From: Tridacna crocea
Taxonomy: Eukaryota > Mollusca > Bivalvia > Cardiida > Cardiidae
Assembly (NCBI GenBank): GCA_943736015.1
Contig: OX031072.1
Span: 258,001-322,000 of the forward strand
Reading direction: 5' to 3'
Length of the DNA: 64,000 bases
Shown: positions 1-10,664 of the stretch, piece after piece
Layout: every line of letters starts with the position of its first letter
How positions within the stretch are numbered: the first letter of the stretch is position 1
Notes under the pieces: model-generated
What the model was told of the DNA's origin: nothing
Seen by the model: only the letters and a program-made list of their open reading frames with translations
Databases searched by the model: none
Position numbers and translations under genes: made by a program

Positions 1-220
1 CGAACAGTGTAGATCCAAGATCAGACTGCACGTTCTGTGCATACTGATCTTGATCTAATCTGTCTGCAAAACCGATAAAAACAAAAAGTAACATAACAAT
101 TATTTCAAAGATATTGAAATATAAAAGAATACACCGTATCTCCTTATCGGACAGTGTAGATCCAAGATCAGATTGCACATTCTGTGCAGTCTGATCTTGA
201 TCTACACTATCCGCAAAAGG
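1..220. repeat. Two copies of a palindromic 70 bp repeat (family D)
   Basis: Copies at 1-75 and 146-220 share ACAGTGTAGATCCAAGATCA, a palindrome around TGCACATTCTGTGCA, then CTGATCTTGATCT and CCGCAAAAG. The two arms pair as AGATCAGACTGCACA/TGTGCAGTCTGATCT. The same unit recurs at about 15 places in the window. Confidence 0.75.
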
Positions 221-547
221 GTTCTTGAGTCGCACCCAGCAGCCGAAGTGTTAAATGCCTTTTCATCTTTGATTTGTCATACTTCGGGAACTTCTGTAGA
301 TTTACACTATATAATACCCTTGATGATAGTGAAGTTGAATAGATTATGACGTGATAGCAAATGTAATTCTGAACTTTATATTAGCTGGCTTATTCAGCAG
401 TCAGTTTTCAAATGTCAAAGTTGTATAAAACGGAAAGTAGACGCCCGCTCTCTTTGCAGTTTTCTCTTTTGGAGCTTAAAAAAGTCCTTGATGTTTCGTA
501 GGGAAAATAATTAAAGAGACAATGACCCATCTTCCAATTCTAAAGTT

Positions 548-2240
548 TTTAGCTCACCTGAGCACCAAGTGCTCAGGATGAGCTAAATTGTGATCACTGG
601 CCGTCCGTCTGCGTCAGTCGTCCGTCTATTTTTTTGTTTACACTCTAGCATTTACATATATCAACCAATCAGCACCACAATTGGTCAAAATATATATGAC
701 CATAACACCTCATACGAGTTCGATTATGGGTCTAATCGGACCAGAACGAATGGAGTTATTTGCCCTTGGATTAAATAATTGCTATATTTGACTTCGTTTA
801 CACTCTAGCATCTACAAATATTAACCAATCAGCACCAAACTTAATGACAAAATATATGACCATAAGATCTCGGATGGTTTCGATCATGGGTCTAATCGGA
901 CCAGAACGATTGGAGTTATACGCCCTTGAATTAGAAAAATTGCTATATTTGACTTTGTTAACACTCTAGCATCTACAAATATCAACCAATCAGCACCAAA
1001 CTTAATGACAATGTATATGACCATAAGATCTCGGATGATGAACTGGCCACCGTTGTATAACGTGTATTACCTATACACGTAGTAGTATCAGGGGCGGTAA
1101 CCAGACTACTAGGATGATTTCGATTATGGGCCTAATCGGACCAGAGCAACTGGAGTTATTTGCCTTTGTTTACACTCTAGCATCTACAAATATCAACCAA
1201 TCAGCACCAAACTTGGCCACAATACATGTGATTATTCAATCTCCGAGCAGAGTTGTCGTTCGTTACCTCACATTCATCTCTGCGATGGGCTAAATGACAA
1301 AAATCTTGTCAAACCGAGGAAAAGATGTTTTGTTACTGTTTAACTGTTTCATATGTAAAATTGTAAGTTAGACAAAGGAAATGTGATTCTGGATACATTA
1401 TAGGTGCTTTCAAACTGATGAATTTACTTGTATAAAATGGAACTATTTTTTTCGAGCCTCTTCACTTTTCAGAATCTTACGCCGATTTTAACAAAAATGG
1501 CTGCGCCCATGAATGATGACAACTGATTTGACACACCGCTGGATCTAAGTTTGTGCGATTAAAAATCAAGTTATCGTCCTTTAAAGGTATTCAGGCTTTT
1601 CAGAAAATCCCTCTTTTGTTCATTTCCTATCACTAAGTCTGATTGGTCCCATGCTGTTTGAACAGCACACGAAACAATCGATACTGGTCTTTCTTTCACT
1701 GGCGTTTGTGTAGCCATTTTGAGTTATGGTCATGTGACAAAAATATGACGTAATGACGGACTACTTTCTGAGCCCACTACAGAGGTGAATGTAATGATCC
1801 GGAGTGCAAGAGAGGGGTGATTATTAGATCTCGGGTGAGTTTAATTATGGGTGTATTCAGACCAGAAAGACTTGAGTTAATTTCCCTTTCATTAGAAAAA
1901 AATCTGTGCTTGACTTTGTTTACATTCTATCATCTACAATTTTTCACCAACCAGCACCAAACTTGGTCAAAATATATATGACCATAAGATCTCGGATGGA
2001 TTCGATTATGGGTCTAATCCTGGAGCTATTTACCCTTGAATTGAAAAAAAATGCTACATGTATATTTGACTTTGTTTACATTCTAGCATCTACAAATACC
2101 AACCAATCAGCACCAAACTTGGTCACAATATATATGACCATTAGACCTCGAACGAATTCGATTATGGATCTAATCGGACCAGAACAACAGGCGTTATTTG
2201 CCCTTGAACTAGAACTAGAAAGCCCTGAAGGGTCTGAAAT
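548..2240 (+). repeat. Tandem ~158 bp repeat array with AGCTCACCTGAGC leader
   Basis: It starts with the hairpin leader AGCTCACCTGAGCACCAAG (551) and CCGTCCGTC microsatellite-like DNA. Units containing TTTGTTTACACTCTAGCATC, AACCAATCAGCACCAAACTT and TCTAATCGGACCAGAACG then recur near 635, 793, 957, 1148, 1916 and 2075. The array is interrupted at about 1240-1830 by unrelated sequence. Open frames across it (590, 1906) are repeat translations, not genes. Confidence 0.7.
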
Positions 2241-2329
2241 CGCTCTCCTGGTTTAGATGTTCCTTTTATGCTATCATACATTATGAATTCATGATGCAAA
2301 AAGAAAACCAGCAAAATCAGTTTGAAGGA

Positions 2330-3165
2330 AAGCACTTATAAACAAGAAATGTAAATTTTCAACTTTTAGTTGCTACTTTTCCCATACCAAAATCAATAAA
2401 GTTCCAGCTGATAAGACAAAGCAACTGGGCAAGTTTCATGAATATCCAACAAAAAAAAGAAGACTTCATCATGTAATTTAGAAATCCAAATTTTCACTCA
2501 AAATTATTACTTTTCCATTACTTTTTTTTTTGATTTTTTTAAAGTCAACTGGGCTAAAGCTATTGATGCGATAAACAAACTGAAAATTTCACAAAAATCT
2601 GATCACAAATAAACACTAGCAGTGAAAATAATCAACTTGAAACGGCTGCTTTTCCCGTACTGTTTGTTGGATTTTTTTTCAAAATCAATAGGGTTCAAGC
2701 TATTGATGATAGCTATGCAAGTTTCATGAAAATCTGACCTCAAATGCAGACTTTATCGCGTAAACAAGAAAAGAAAGTTTTCAACTTGAAAAGGCTACTT
2801 TTCCCATACTGTTGGTTGGATTTTTTTCAAAATCAATAGGGTTGAAGCTATTGATAAGATAAACCAACTCTGCAAGTTTCATGGAAATCTGACCTCAAAG
2901 ACAGACTTTAAAATCGCGTACACAAGAAATTGAAATTTTATACTTGAAATGGCTACTTTTCCCATATTGTTTGTCCGATTTTTTTTTTTCCAAAATATAT
3001 AGGTTTAAAGCTATTGATGAGATCAAACTGTGCAAGTTTCACGAAAATCTGACGGAAAATGCAGACTTTATCGAGTAAACAAGAAAAAGACTAACGGACG
3101 GACGGATGGACAGACAGACGAACGGACGGACAGACGAACGAGCGAACGACGGAAACCACGTCATG
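2330..3165 (+). repeat. Pearl-like tandem ~155 bp array ending in ACGG microsatellite
   Basis: About five units contain CTTTTCCCATACTGTT, CAAAATCAATAGGGTT, AAGCTATTGATGA and CTGCAAGTTTCATG (for example near 2652, 2810 and 2960). They are followed by (ACGG/ACAG/ACGA)n at 3094-3150. Core tandem repeats followed by such a microsatellite are described for bivalve pearl elements; the assignment is by analogy. Confidence 0.6.
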
Positions 3166-3239
3166 ACATAAGATCTGCTGGCTTCCAGCCAGTAGTGCTA
3201 AAAATTGCTATATTTGACATTGTCTACACTCTATCATCT

Positions 3240-3945
3240 ACACATCTGACCTTCATTTTTATAGCATTTCTTGCTTGTCCGGAGCAAAAATTAGCCAACT
3301 TAAAAGTGGCCCTTCAGATTTTGGGACGAAAATTTTACAAAAATGCAAGGGGAGACACGTTCTATGTTTAGATGATCAATTACCTCATTTACATACAGGA
3401 ATACACAGACGAAATTTCAAACATAGCGTCCAAAGAAGACATTATGGAAAATAATTATTACATGTTTGTTATGTAATGGAATTTAAGCGTTATGAGTCAC
3501 GTGCCAGCCACTTGACATTCCCAAAATGCTTTATTGATTTGTAAATTCTAAATATCCACCTTTAAGTAGGAATGACTTGAAGTATGGTATACTTATTTGT
3601 TGCAATATATGGAAGTGAGGTGCACAAGAATTGGAACTCAACCTGGTGCTATCTTTGAGTTATTTCCCTTTTATCGTCATTATTACAGCATTTCAGAGTG
3701 GTTGTCCAGAATATAACTTAGTCATCTCGAGTCAGAACGACTTCAAACTTGGTATACGTATTTGTTGCAACACTACAAAATACTGTGCATAAGAACAGTA
3801 ACTCTACCTAGTGCAGATTTTGAATAATTCCACTTTGATGTTCATTTTTACAGTATTTCTCGCTTGTCCGGAATGGAACTTTGAAGTCTCAAGTCAAACT
3901 GACTTGAGACTTGGTAAATATGTTTGTTGCATTGCCTGCCCTTTA
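3240..3945 (+). repeat. Tandem ~160 bp degenerate repeat
   Basis: Units share TACAGTATTTCTCGCTTGTC-like blocks and GACTT(C/G)A(A/G)ACTTGGTATAC followed by TTTGTTGCAA, at about 3240, 3580, 3735 and 3895. No reading frame fits a protein family. Part of it overlaps the direct repeat 3295-3580. Confidence 0.5.
3295..3580 (+). repeat. Dispersed direct repeat, copy 1
   Basis: It matches 4420-4760 over blocks such as TTGGGACGAAAATTTTACAA, TCAAACATAGCG, GACATTATGGAAA and AGTCACGTGCCAG. Copies are in the same orientation about 1.1 kb apart. Confidence 0.6.
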
Positions 3946-4229
3946 CAACTGTAATAACCCCTCGACAACTGGCGGTGGGATGGGCATATCTTGCGACAAT
4001 TTGCCTCTTGTTTCATTATCATTTGTCCTTGAACCTCAATATTTGGTATTTATCTTCATTGTAGACCTTTACTGCGTAGTACTCAGGTGTGCTATATAGG
4101 ATCATCATGGTTCTCTTGTTTCTAGAAAATCTTCACAAAGTGAATTATGAAACATACTGTTATGGGAGATCACTCCATCCTTACTGCTGAGCTTCATCCC
4201 TTATAAACCAATACCTAACAACTGTATTA

Positions 4230-4335
4230 AGAAGAATTCTGTTTGACTCAGTGATTAAGGTGTTGGTCTTTTAAACCTCGAAAAACGAGCATCTTTTCTG
4301 TTCGGATTCAAATCCAGCCAGGAGCAGTTTTTATT
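4230..4335 (+). repeat. tRNA-like SINE fragment
   Basis: GACTCAGTGATTAAGGTGTT and GTTCGGATTCAAATCC sit at A-box and B-box spacing, with ACCTCGAAAAACGAG between. A reverse fragment of the same repeat is at 29555-29605 (GGGATTCGAACCC, CTCGTTTTTCGAGG). Confidence 0.45.
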
Positions 4336-4419
4336 TTAGTTATGCATTTGTGGCGAACTTTCATGTTCGAAAGAATACGATAAATAAAGCTACCTGGTAC
4401 AACTCATCCAGCCACGGCT

Positions 4420-4760
4420 TTTAAAGGTGGCTCTTCAGATCTTGGGACGAAAATTTTACAAACATACAAAAAACGCATCTTTACACTCCCAACGCCTTCT
4501 AATTTTCATTCATAAAACCCCAGTAGTCGAAAACCATCCGACAACAAGAGAAATTAGAGATTTACAACAGCCCAGGTCGACACTGAACGGAAACACATTT
4601 ATATACCGGAAATATACAGACAAAGCCTCAAACATAGCGCCCGAAGTTCTAGACATTATGGAAAGTAATTATATTTTTGTTATATTATGGAACTTAAGAG
4701 TCATAAGTCACGTGCCAGTCACTTAACATTCCCACAATGCTTTTTTGATTTTTGGCTGGA
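4420..4760 (+). repeat. Dispersed direct repeat, copy 2
   Basis: Partner of 3295-3580, with an insertion after CATACAAAAAACGCA. The 99-residue open frame here has no recognisable domain and follows the repeat. Confidence 0.6.
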
Positions 4761-4799
4761 AATCTAATAATAGCTTAAGAGGCTATGTAGCCTTTTAAG

Positions 4800-4940
4800 G
4801 GAATACCACCAAAAAATCTTTTTTAATAATTTATGATCCTTAACTACTGATAATTTGCATTGTTTTTCCATATAAATTTCAGTGATATATATATTTTGTA
4901 ATTTGGTGTGAAGTGAAACATCTAAATATCCACCTTTAAC
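4800..4940 (+). repeat. Dispersed repeat overlapping the open 3' tail of the meteorin-like exon
   Basis: It ends CTAAATATCCACCTTTAACA; the same end occurs at 3550 and, inverted, at 63876. Because the stop at 4922 lies in it, the downstream part of that reading frame is probably intronic. Confidence 0.55.
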
Positions 4941-6498
4941 ACAGGAACAGTGTTATTTATGAATCCTAAACTAATTGGAAGCATCGTAGTATTAGACTTA
5001 CTGGCATCTCTATCGAAGTGTGGCAAGGTAACGTTCTTTCCTTGTGTCACGTCTACAATGGTCAACACGTTCCCAATGAGGTAGTCTCCGAAACATATCT
5101 GACATTCGATACGATTGGTGTTCGGAAAGTGTAACATCACGTGACCTCTTGGATAGTCCCATCGAAACGTGCCGTTTTTACACTCTTTCGGGACTTGGAT
5201 GTCGACGGTCAAACTTGAGTTATATGAAATTCCGCTGCCGTAAAAAAAATAAATTCCACTATTATGAGGCTTCATTGATCTCCTAACAAGATATCAAGTG
5301 CTAATTCATGTTTTCCGGTAGGTTATCGAGAAATATTGGTGAAATATTTTTCGATATTTCATGGTTACGACTAGTGAAAATACCGATATCTATATTCTAA
5401 GTCTTCAATTGAAGGTGGACACAGTTGTTCCCCACACTACATACATGTACCTCGGTAAAATAAGCTTGCCTCTCAACCAGACGGAAATATGACGTAACTC
5501 ACATTATATTTCTCGTGCTTGACGTAATATTGTAATGCGTTGCTATGCGAAGGGGTACGCCATGGGAAATAACCGAAAAGAACTGTTTTAAATAGAATAT
5601 ACATTTTTTTTCTTTTCGGTGAATGACCGAAATTTATTTCATCTTGTGGACATCATCGGTAATATTTTCACTCGTGACTGCGCCACTCGTGAAAATTTTA
5701 CCGATAATGTTCACTTAGGAAATAATTTCTTTTTTTCACCGTAAAAATAAATAGGCCTATCCTTTATTTTATATACTGTATAAAACAGCTAAACAAACAC
5801 TTTTTCAACTAAGATATTCCGAAAAAAAAAACCAGACGTATGTTCATGTTGTATTTTGGATACCATAGTGTTGTAGATTCCCTCTGCAGTATAATGCACT
5901 TGTATCATTCATTTCTAGGGTTGGAGGTTAAAATAAATTACTAGCGTATGCAATGACCATTGATATGTATGTGCAGTACTTTTCATTATTCTCGGTAGGG
6001 AGTAGAATGTCAATTGAATGGTTCTGAAACTTCGACAAGGCTTATAAATCTGGGTTCTTTTTCACCAACCATTCTTATAACGGTTTAGCCAATCAGAGGG
6101 TGTGTTACTTTCAGATGTAGAATATTCTAACGAATACGCTTAACAATGTTCTTAAAAAATATTGGTGAATAGGGTCCACGACCCAAAACCCAAAACTAGC
6201 TTCAACAAGGGAATGCAAGGGAATAAGTGATCTGTGATAAATAATTGAGACGTAGTCTAAAAAATCAAACCATTGAACCAGTCCATGCAGTAAACAATAT
6301 GGCGCTCTCCTCAGATATGACTGAAACTAATGTTCTTAGGAGCATAAATCACCGTATTCAATCGATCTATCATTAATCTCTCACTCACCTCGGAAAACTT
6401 GGCCACAGGTCACATGGGCTGTCATCCAAGAACAAGCCATGAACAACAGAAATACCCAACAACGCAAAGACTGCTACTGTAGCACGTATAAACGCCAT
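4922..6498 (-). CDS. Secreted meteorin-like protein, 5' part (two exons, probably incomplete)
   Basis: Exon 1 is 6498-6389 and exon 2 starts at 5282. The exon 1 donor is AG/GTGAGT and the exon 2 acceptor is TTGTTAG/G, joining in phase 2. The product starts with a hydrophobic signal peptide (residues 1-21, ending VVHG), so it should be exported. Read through to the stop at 4922 it is 156 residues with four cysteines (29, 71, 97, 100) and five N-glycosylation sequons (NSS at 58, NGT at 73, then NVT, NTT, NNT). Residues 52-91 show GSGIS followed by C-x-x-G-T-F-x-W-x-Y-P-x-G, which resembles the N-terminal domain of meteorin/meteorin-like, secreted factors of about 270-310 residues. A strong donor (CCA/GTAAGT at 5001) lies inside exon 2, and the open tail near 4922 runs into a dispersed repeat. 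The real exon 2 therefore probably ends at 5002, with later exons beyond the left edge. The signal peptide and splicing are clear; the family call is moderate. Confidence 0.6.
5440..5600 (-). repeat. Dispersed repeat, inverted partner of 14690-14822
   Basis: Shared blocks include AAAATAAGC, CAACCAGA, TGACGTAA, AATATTGTAATGCGTTG and GGGTACGCCA(T/C)GGGAAATAAC. The copy at 14690-14822 runs in the opposite direction. Confidence 0.55.
5601..6388. other. Intron of the secreted-protein gene, repeat-rich
   Basis: It contains ACCGAAATTTATTTCATCTT and imperfect inverted copies of TCGGTAATATTTTCACTCGT around 5660-5710. At 6045-6180 is a decayed copy of the TTCACCAACCATTCTTA foldback. No further exon was seen. 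Confidence 0.4.
6389..6498 (-). CDS. Exon 1 of the secreted protein (signal peptide)
   Basis: The ATG at 6498-6496 opens 36 codons plus two bases. The reading starts MAFIRATVAVFALLGISVVH, a typical signal peptide, followed by a short acidic stretch and the first cysteine (LDDSPC). The exon ends at a consensus donor (GTGAGT, starting at 6388). It is too short for ordinary ORF listing and was found by looking upstream of the glycoprotein exon for a phase-2 partner. Confidence 0.7.
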
Positions 6499-6570
6499 GT
6501 TTTGTGTTTGAATAATCTATTTGTTTGTCTTACGAAAAGCACTTATGTATGTCATGTTACAGTTGTGACC

Positions 6571-6812
6571 TATGTTCTGTGAAAAAGGGGGCTTAATGCA
6601 TTTGCAAAAAGTATCGATCCATGTCAGCCTGCGCGGACTGCGCAGGCTGACATGAGTCGAAACTTTTTGTTAATATATAAAGTTTGTGCATGTCAAAGAA
6701 CCATTCTACCCAGGGATTAAGCCTGTATTTTATCGATCCACAATTGAGATTACTTACTTTGTATAACGAATCAAGGAGAAACAAGAAAACCCCCTTTTGC
6801 CAGAGCGTGGCT
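6571..6812. mobile_element. Palindromic MITE, family E (GGGGGCTT ends)
   Basis: Ends are TCTGTGAAAAAGGGGGCTTA and its inverse ACCCCCTTTTGCCAGAGCG. Near the left end is a hairpin GTCAGCCTGCGCGGACTGCGCAGGCTGAC flanked by AGTATCGA and TCGAAACTTTTT. The short open frame 6593-6784 is this element. Confidence 0.6.
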
Positions 6813-8072
6813 TAAATATATTTTTCTTTTTCAACAATACCTTATCTCCCATTTCCACCTCCTTCATCGTGACTTTACTTTAATTTTTACCAAACAAAAT
6901 TCATCACTTGTAAAAAGCAATGATGCGGATATATATTAAGAGTTTATCGGTCTTAAATGGTTAAAACAAGTATTTCTGAAAAAAATATGAAGCATGATTT
7001 TTTTTTTTTTTTTTTTTATACAATGAACAGTTTAAAGTTCTTATACATTTTCTTCTTTATGTCTTTTTCCTTTCTTTAAATCAGAGGGGTAAAAGGGTCA
7101 AGAAAACACCAATTGGACGTTTAACCTTTTTAACAAGAACTGGTTCATACTTTGACTGACTTTCCTATACGGTCATTGCAGGGCGTAGCTACCTTTACGC
7201 TAAAAAGCCGTTGGGTACACCTTGCGGAAAAAGAAAGGACATACAGGCCTCTTTGCAAAAAAAAAAACGTCAAAAGAAGCCACCAAATAGCTTCTACAAT
7301 TCTAAAATTTTTGGAGGAGGCCATCTGGATCCACCTGGAAAATGCCCCATCTCCTCTCTGCACTTTGCCTCTAGGATAATACTTTTATTATGGCGGGGGA
7401 TAGCTATGCCCCTGCCTTTTAAGCTAATTAATAATCTGAAGAAAAACAGTAAAGCTTTGTCTCTACAAAATGTATTATACAAAGTAACCACCACGTGGTT
7501 TGAAAAAAAAGTGATTTCAAAATATTCCAAAACTATCGTTGTGCTGCTATTTGTTATAAATATGTAAACAGAATGCCATCCGATGATAGTGTGTTAACAG
7601 AGTTCAAGATTCATCAAGAAAACAATTTGATTCAGTGTGATTTTTCAGATTAAGTTTTTGTAATTTGAAAACCTGTTTTTGCGAATATATCTCTTTTACT
7701 TCAAGTGTTTAGTGTTCAAAATTTGAAAGAAAAATTCCATCTTCCTACCGATAATAACTTGCTTTGGATACCCTGGAACTCGGGAAAACATGCCGTGATG
7801 AGCATCAATGTAGTTAACAGAATGCAATGAAATTATCTCAGCAAAATTATTACTCTAACAAATTGACATGAAATAAATGGCCTGAATTACTATATCTTAC
7901 ACGCTCGAATTAGCTTCGGCTTTTGTTGTATGAATGGCTATCTATGAACAATATTCAACTCTTTATATATGTATGTGTCTTTCAAGAACACTTAAAATAC
8001 CTGACCAATCCATATAAACGTTATTTGTTTGTTTAAATTGTAATACGTGTACGTGGCGTATTACGTAGATGA
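6813..8072. other. Intergenic, no gene recognised
   Basis: A T20-type run lies at about 6999-7018. Between 7180 and 7430 imperfect inverted blocks (GGCGTAGCTACC, GGGGATAGCTATGCC) suggest a decayed element; the overlapping short open frames on both strands there lack domains. 7570-7960 shows nothing notable. Confidence 0.4.
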
Positions 8073-8074
8073 CA

Positions 8075-8360
8075 AGCCGATATAGCTCAGTAAGTAGAGG
8101 GTAGGACTCGTGAACACAATGTTTCGGGTCACTACAGGTTGTGGGTTCGAATCCCCGGCTGGCCAACTAAAATTACAAATGAGACATTAAACCGAAGTCC
8201 TGTATGACGGTGCTATACGCCGAGCACGTGAAAGAACCAGGTGAAGTTCTCAGTAGTTTCGACCTGTATCCTTGCAATCTCCCCCGTAACAACTAACCGT
8301 CTTCTTGTGGCGTCGCTCAAATGGGCAACCGGTAGTGACGATCAGAAATAACAAACCAAA
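8075..8360 (+). repeat. tRNA-derived SINE
   Basis: A tRNA-like head has an A box (ATAGCTCAGTAAGTAGAG) and B box (GGTTCGAATCC), followed by a tail with AAACCGAAGTCCTGT, GAAAGAACCAGGTGAAGTT and CAAATGGGCAACCGGTAG. It is too long and irregular between the boxes to be a functional tRNA. A diverged copy is at 36463-36660. Confidence 0.65.
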
Positions 8361-8631
8361 ATCACGTAGATGTATTTTGTGTGCCGTCTGATCTTAATCC
8401 ATGTCATCTGCAAAAGCTTCTATTGTTGATTATGGCTTTGAAAGAGGTAAAAACCTGACATTCAAGTAATATCAGTTTATCGCAACATTTCTACATATAG
8501 ACCATTGTCTGCGCATGACATTTTCTTCGAAGATACGCCCCTTTCTGCTACGATGCACCTCCCATCCCATATAAAGGAAAAACTAGGGCTTATACCGAAT
8601 TTATTTCTCATGTCTGTAGGGGCTGTTTTAA

Positions 8632-8852
8632 CCCTTTACTCCATAGATACTCATTTCTACGCGTTGCTTGTAGTAGCCTTTGGAAAATATTGTGGCAAAA
8701 GGTGAAATTGCTCGTGACGAGCAATTTCACCTTTTATCACAATGTTTTCTATGCTATCAAAAGGTGTCATATACACATAAGAAACTGCTTCATCCTTTCT
8801 GTTATTTAGGGTAAATTAAAGATACCACAGAAATGCCTTATGGGGTAAAGGG
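8632..8852 (+). mobile_element. TTAA MITE, type A
   Basis: Bounded by TTAA at 8628 and 8853. It starts CCCTTTACTCCATAGATACT, has a hairpin core around AAATTGCTCGTGACGAGCAA, and ends TTATGGGGTAAAGG. This is the first copy from the left. Confidence 0.75.
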
Positions 8853-8961
8853 TTAATATTGAAATGGCAGGTGCTAAAAGGTTAAATGTTTTTTTTATGC
8901 TGATAGTAAAAAATCCAAAGAGTTCTATTTCAAAGGCATTCTTCCCCGAAAATTTTTTCCT

Positions 8962-9068
8962 TATCTCTGTGCAGTCTGATCTTGATCTACATTGTCCGCA
9001 AAGGGTCTTTGAGTCGCAAATATATATCGGTGATGGAAGAGAACAATGCAAGATCAGGCTGCATGAAT
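8962..9068 (+). repeat. Family D palindrome, interrupted copy
   Basis: GTGCAGTCTGATCTTGATCT and GTCCGCAAAGGGTCTTTGAG are present; the complementary arm is separated (AAGATCAGGCTGCATGA at 9050). Confidence 0.5.
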
Positions 9069-9188
9069 AGACTGGCAGTTTACAAGAAACAAGTTCTGTT
9101 CTGTTGGTCCGGTCCGAGCCACAGAAAAAGAAAAGACGGCTCTACTGGCAGGCAGACATAAAAACAGACAGACTGACAGCTTCAGGGA

Positions 9189-9224
9189 GAGAGAGAGAGA
9201 GAAAGAGAGAAGGCTCCGCGGCCT

Positions 9225-9266
<42 letters not shown>

Positions 9267-9268
9267 GA
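9189..9268 (+). repeat. GA and GACA microsatellites
   Basis: Two (GA)n runs flank AGGCTCCGCGGCCT and grade into (GACA)n before GATTGATTTATG. It lies 340 bases beyond the 3' end of the GPCR. Confidence 0.85.
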
Positions 9269-9605
9269 TTGATTTATGCGATTACTTGGGTTTAACGACG
9301 TTGACGCATTCTCACCAATCATGAAAACATTTTTTAACAATAAAAAATACAAAACGAATACATATGGATTAGAATTTTTAAGCGTTATAATTCACCCATA
9401 GCATTCACAAAGACAACATGGACTTAAAATGAAATTATAGATAAGCTGATTCAACTTTTGTCCAACAATGTGTGCATTCTAGTCTTTTTGAAACGACACA
9501 TATTATGCAGTGCTTGGATTTCAACGATTTAAGGAAAACAAACTCCGTCTGACGTTTAGCACTTTAGCTGATATGTTCTTCTGAAGTCGTGGAGACAGTA
9601 CACAC

Positions 9606-10664
9606 CTACCCTGGTGTCTGACCATTCGGTTGTCCAGTACTGCCATCAGCTCCCGTACTTGTTACCATGGCAACCGTTCTACCACAACGGCAACCAAACA
9701 TTTCCTTCACGTCCTCTCTAAATTTGGTGCCACTTATGACATACAGAAAGAAATTCACGCCAGCATTTGTGTCCGCAAGGGCGCTCAAAACTATTCGCCA
9801 GAAGTCTGTAATCAACCAAGTGTTCTCTACTGTCTCTAACCAATATTCAAAGGTGATCAACAGAATCGATATTGGCGAAACCGTTAGGACAAAGATCACA
9901 CCCGCTATGACCAAAGTTCGAGTGATGGACGAATCTCTGGCCTCAGTGGATGACGTTAGAGCTTTCCTCCGCACGCGCTGTACCGCCAGTTGTTGAACGA
10001 TTACCACATTTCCTGGTATGATTATCAAGCAAGGCAATAGAAACGTTGCAGAAAAATCTAAATAGGGCATAACAAAGGACAAAAAATGTAGATAGTCCTC
10101 GCTCTTAGGTCTGCAAGCCGTGTCAATACTGGGGTTGTACCCACTTTCGAATCCAAACAGGAAATGTAGATAGAATGCGCATACACAAATGACAGTCACG
10201 CCAATGCCAATGCGAGTTCTCATAACGGTACACCATTCTTTGACCTTATATGGCCAGACAACACTAATTACCCGCTCGGTGGTGACCAAAGCCAATAACC
10301 AAGATGATACACTTATCGGAACGTAAGAGAAATAGATATGAAATATGCAACCATACCCCGACATTTTGCGGAAGTTGATACCACAAACGCCATTCAGCCA
10401 GTTACTGAACGATCCAAAAAATAAAATACAAATATCTGACACGGCTAGCGCTAACAGGACGTTTGCTGTTGACGAGGACCGGTTGCTTTTCTTTGACAAT
10501 ATTACAATTGCGAGGCTGTTTCCGGTCACACCAACTATGACCAGGATAAGCGCATAAATCTTTATGAAAAACACATTTGCAATTAAGTCATAGACGTCAG
10601 ATGGCGCTGCAGGTTGGCTTAGCGATGCATTTTGGGAAAGACCAGAGTCGGTTGTATTCTCCAT
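9606..10664 (-). CDS. Class A (rhodopsin-like) G-protein-coupled receptor, orphan, intronless
   Basis: This is a complete 352-residue reading frame with seven hydrophobic segments, expected at the plasma membrane and coupling an unknown, probably peptide, ligand to G proteins. The short N-terminus carries two sequons (NTT at 3, NAS at 12). TM1 has GN (48-49), TM2 has LALAVSD with Asp77, and TM3 has Cys106, which should pair with Cys184 in extracellular loop 2. The DRY motif is ERV (130-132) followed by WP, and TM7 has NFFLY (304-308) in place of NPxxY. TM6 lacks a clear CWxP. Cys325 and Cys327 after TM7 could be palmitoylated. ERV and NFFLY are common in lophotrochozoan expansions of FMRFamide/neuropeptide-type receptors, so a neuropeptide receptor is the best guess; the ligand cannot be read from sequence. 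The start is the first ATG before TM1, and the length is normal for the class. Confidence 0.9.
   Translation of the reverse strand: MENTTDSGLSQNASLSQPAAPSDVYDLIANVFFIKIYALILVIVGVTGNSLAIVILSKKSNRSSSTANVLLALAVSDICILFFGSFSNWLNGVCGINFRKMSGYGCIFHIYFSYVPISVSSWLLALVTTERVISVVWPYKVKEWCTVMRTRIGIGVTVICVCAFYLHFLFGFESGYNPSIDTACRPKSEDYLHFLSFVMPYLDFSATFLLPCLIIIPGNVVIVQQLAVQRVRRKALTSSTEARDSSITRTLVIAGVIFVLTVSPISILLITFEYWLETVENTWLITDFWRIVLSALADTNAGVNFFLYVISGTKFREDVKEMFGCRCGRTVAMVTSTGADGSTGQPNGQTPG

Noticed and set aside
1906-2256. 116-residue open frame
   Set aside because: It spans two units of the ~158 bp tandem repeat; the peptide simply repeats itself.
7145-7567. Overlapping open frames of 72-118 residues on both strands
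   Set aside because: They lie in what looks like a decayed repeat, and open frames on both strands over the same bases argue against real coding.
8075-8165. Possible functional tRNA gene
   Set aside because: A and B boxes are present, but the spacing is too long and the acceptor stem does not close; a conserved tail marks it as a SINE.
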